Below the pieces are notes generated by a model. That model did not search any database and was not told the DNA's origin. It saw only the letters and a list, made by a program, of their open reading frames with translations. A stretch of DNA of 5,639 bases from the NCBI GenBank assembly GCA_001781275.1, contig MFLH01000012.1, positions 3,087 through 8,725 on the forward strand, given 5' to 3'. Below are positions 4,431 through 5,639 of this stretch, piece after piece. The stretch comes from Candidatus Kaiserbacteria bacterium RIFCSPHIGHO2_02_FULL_54_11b (GTDB lineage Bacteria > Patescibacteriota > Minisyncoccia > Phycocordibacterales > UBA2100). Made by a program: the position numbers and the translations under genes. Every line of letters starts with the position of its first letter. Positions within the stretch are counted from its first letter, which is position 1.

Positions 4431-5144
4431 ATGATCGAGATTAAAGACATAACAAAAACATACGGTTCCGGTGAGGCCGCTTTCCAAGCTCTCAAGGGCG
4501 TCTCGTTCACAATCGAAGATGGAGAGTTCGTCGCTATCATGGGTCCCTCCGGATCCGGGAAGTCGACCCTGATGCACATGCTAGGGTGTCTCGATACACC
4601 GACCTCGGGCTCGTACTTTCTCGACGGGAAAGACATATCCACCCTCACCGATGAAGAGCTCGCCGATATACGCCGCCTCCATGTCGGCTTTGTCTTTCAG
4701 GCGTTCAATCTGCTCCCGCGCACGAGCGTGTTGCGCAACGTGATGTTACCCCTTGTCTACGCCGGGGTGAACGAAGAGGAGCGGGTAGCGAGGTCGGAGA
4801 AAGCGCTCATCGCGGCGGGAATGACGGCGTCGCATTTCGCCCACCTGAGCAACCAGCTCTCAGGCGGACAAATCCAACGGGTCGCAATCGCGCGAGCGCT
4901 CGTGAACGATCCGTCGCTCATTCTTGCCGACGAACCGACGGGGAACCTTGATACGAAAACGGGAGAGATCGTTCTCGGGACATTTCAGAAACTGAACAGG
5001 GATCATGGCCGTACCATTATTTTGATCACGCACGAACACGATGTTGCCGCACATGCGGAGCGCATCATCACTCTGCGCGACGGTGTCATCATTTCTGATT
5101 CAAAATCGCATCCGCGCAAGTACGCCAAACACCATGAAGCTTAA
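4431..5144 (+). CDS. ABC transporter ATP-binding protein, MacB/LolD type
   Basis: The 237-residue product has every nucleotide-binding-domain motif: an aromatic A-loop tyrosine (Tyr11), Walker [10 protein letters not shown] (38-46), Q-loop Gln90 in [10 protein letters not shown], signature LSGGQ (143-147), Walker B LILADE (163-168), D-loop GNLD (171-174) and H-loop His201 in ITHEHD. The string FQAFNLLPR and the DEPTGNLD box are typical of the MacB/LolD/FtsE branch, which powers mechanotransmission exporters rather than ordinary import. One variation is [15 protein letters not shown] where the subfamily usually has LSGGQQQR. It acts at the inner face of the membrane with the adaptor encoded five bases upstream and the permease whose start overlaps its end by 11 bases. 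ATG 4431 begins the standard '[14 protein letters not shown]' N-terminus. No ribosome binding site is present. The family call is secure; the substrate is unknown. Confidence 0.95.
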   Translation: MIEIKDITKTYGSGEAAFQALKGVSFTIEDGEFVAIMGPSGSGKSTLMHMLGCLDTPTSGSYFLDGKDISTLTDEELADIRRLHVGFVFQAFNLLPRTSVLRNVMLPLVYAGVNEEERVARSEKALIAAGMTASHFAHLSNQLSGGQIQRVAIARALVNDPSLILADEPTGNLDTKTGEIVLGTFQKLNRDHGRTIILITHEHDVAAHAERIITLRDGVIISDSKSHPRKYAKHHEA

Positions 5145-5639
5145 CGACATCGCGCACGAAACATACGCAGCACTCTCTGCGAATAAAGTCCGCTCGGGGC
5201 TCACGATTCTCGGTATCGTGATCGGCATATCGTCTGTTATCGCGATGGTCTCGATTGGCACGGGGGCATCGAATACCATTTCATCAAGCATCGAGTCGCT
5301 CGGATCGAATCTCATTCAGATAACGCCGGGCGCGCAACGCACGCAAGGTTTCGGGGCGAGCGCGGGTCGCGGGGGCGCAAAGACGCTTACCAACGATGAC
5401 GCTGACGCCATTGCGACGCAAGTTGAAGGCGTCGAGGCAGTAGACTCACAAGTATCAGGCCGTTATCAGATCACCGCAAAGGGCACAAATACGAATACAA
5501 CAGTGAACGGCGTTACAAGCAATTACCCGCAGATCCGCAATCTCGAAGTTGAAGAGGGTGTGTTTCTTTCCGATACGCAGAACAACTCGGCGGCAAAAGT
5601 AGCAGTGATCGGACCGACGACGCGCGATGACCTCTTTGG
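5134..5639 (+). CDS. ABC transporter permease, MacB/FtsX type (N-terminal part, runs off the window)
   Basis: 168 complete codons are present. The start ATG (5134-5136) lies inside the end of the ATPase gene, an 11-base overlap that implies translational coupling. Residues 1-18 are an amphipathic cytoplasmic segment. The family motif NKVRSGLTILGIVIGISSVI (17-36) forms the first membrane helix (about 19-42). GTGASNTISSSIESLGSNL (42-60) and IQITPG then open the extracytoplasmic MacB-type core domain, which continues to the window end (VAVIGPTTRDDLF). A Gly/Arg/Ala-rich stretch (about 70-83) is probably a flexible loop. Full-length relatives have about 400 residues, with three more C-terminal helices, so roughly the first 40 percent is seen. 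In the family it couples ATP hydrolysis to movement of a periplasmic domain that passes substrate to the adaptor. Confidence 0.93.
   Translation, partial: MKLNDIAHETYAALSANKVRSGLTILGIVIGISSVIAMVSIGTGASNTISSSIESLGSNLIQITPGAQRTQGFGASAGRGGAKTLTNDDADAIATQVEGVEAVDSQVSGRYQITAKGTNTNTTVNGVTSNYPQIRNLEVEEGVFLSDTQNNSAAKVAVIGPTTRDDLF

Noticed and set aside
1..5639. Genetic code 25 (TGA read as glycine) for the whole window
   Set aside because: TGA ends the sigma factor at the normal family length (1681-1683) and forms an ATGA overlap between two genes (2620-2623). The base composition is also higher in GC than typical for lineages known to use that code.

Overview
The window reads as a bacterial chromosome fragment of intermediate base composition, possibly from a Patescibacteria/Parcubacteria-type (Candidate Phyla Radiation) genome. 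That placement is an inference. It rests on the style of the exporter adaptor and its small periplasmic companion, a tRNA without encoded CCA, very compact gene packing, and no Shine-Dalgarno sequence at any readable start. Nothing here fixes the taxonomy. Apart from one codon, TGA behaves as an ordinary stop.

Left part (1-560): the last 35 codons of an IMP dehydrogenase-family gene (guaB-like). Then a probable promoter, a tRNA-Gln(CUG) at 182-252 and a rho-independent terminator. A stretch of about 200 bases without a convincing gene follows. It holds a near copy of the tRNA 3' end in direct orientation, a 13-base inverted copy of the tRNA T-arm, and a row of small hairpins. It looks like a tRNA-associated repeat, an integration scar or a structured RNA rather than coding DNA.

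Middle part (561-1116): an unrecognised charged 111-residue protein preceded by two TATAAT boxes. A weak minus-strand reading frame of unknown status follows. A good intrinsic terminator (1075-1100) then stands directly against a -10 box (1103-1108) placed for a leaderless or nearly leaderless start of the next gene.

Right part (1117-5639): one dense same-strand gene cluster. In order it encodes an ECF-type sigma factor, a small two-helix membrane protein in the usual anti-sigma position, a single-pass membrane protein with an extracytoplasmic beta domain (DUF5666/OB-like), a MacA/HlyD-type membrane fusion protein, a MacB/LolD-type ABC ATPase, and the start of a MacB/FtsX-type permease cut by the window end. 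Tight spacing (ATGA overlap, 5-base gap, 11-base overlap) argues for one transcript. The simplest reading is an ECF-sigma-controlled MacAB-like exporter.

Most notable observation: the membrane fusion protein is interrupted by one in-frame TGA (4000-4002) at a place where the family usually has glycine. The frame stays open and conserved on both sides. This is either a fresh nonsense change (GGA to TGA), a sequencing error or, less likely, recoding.
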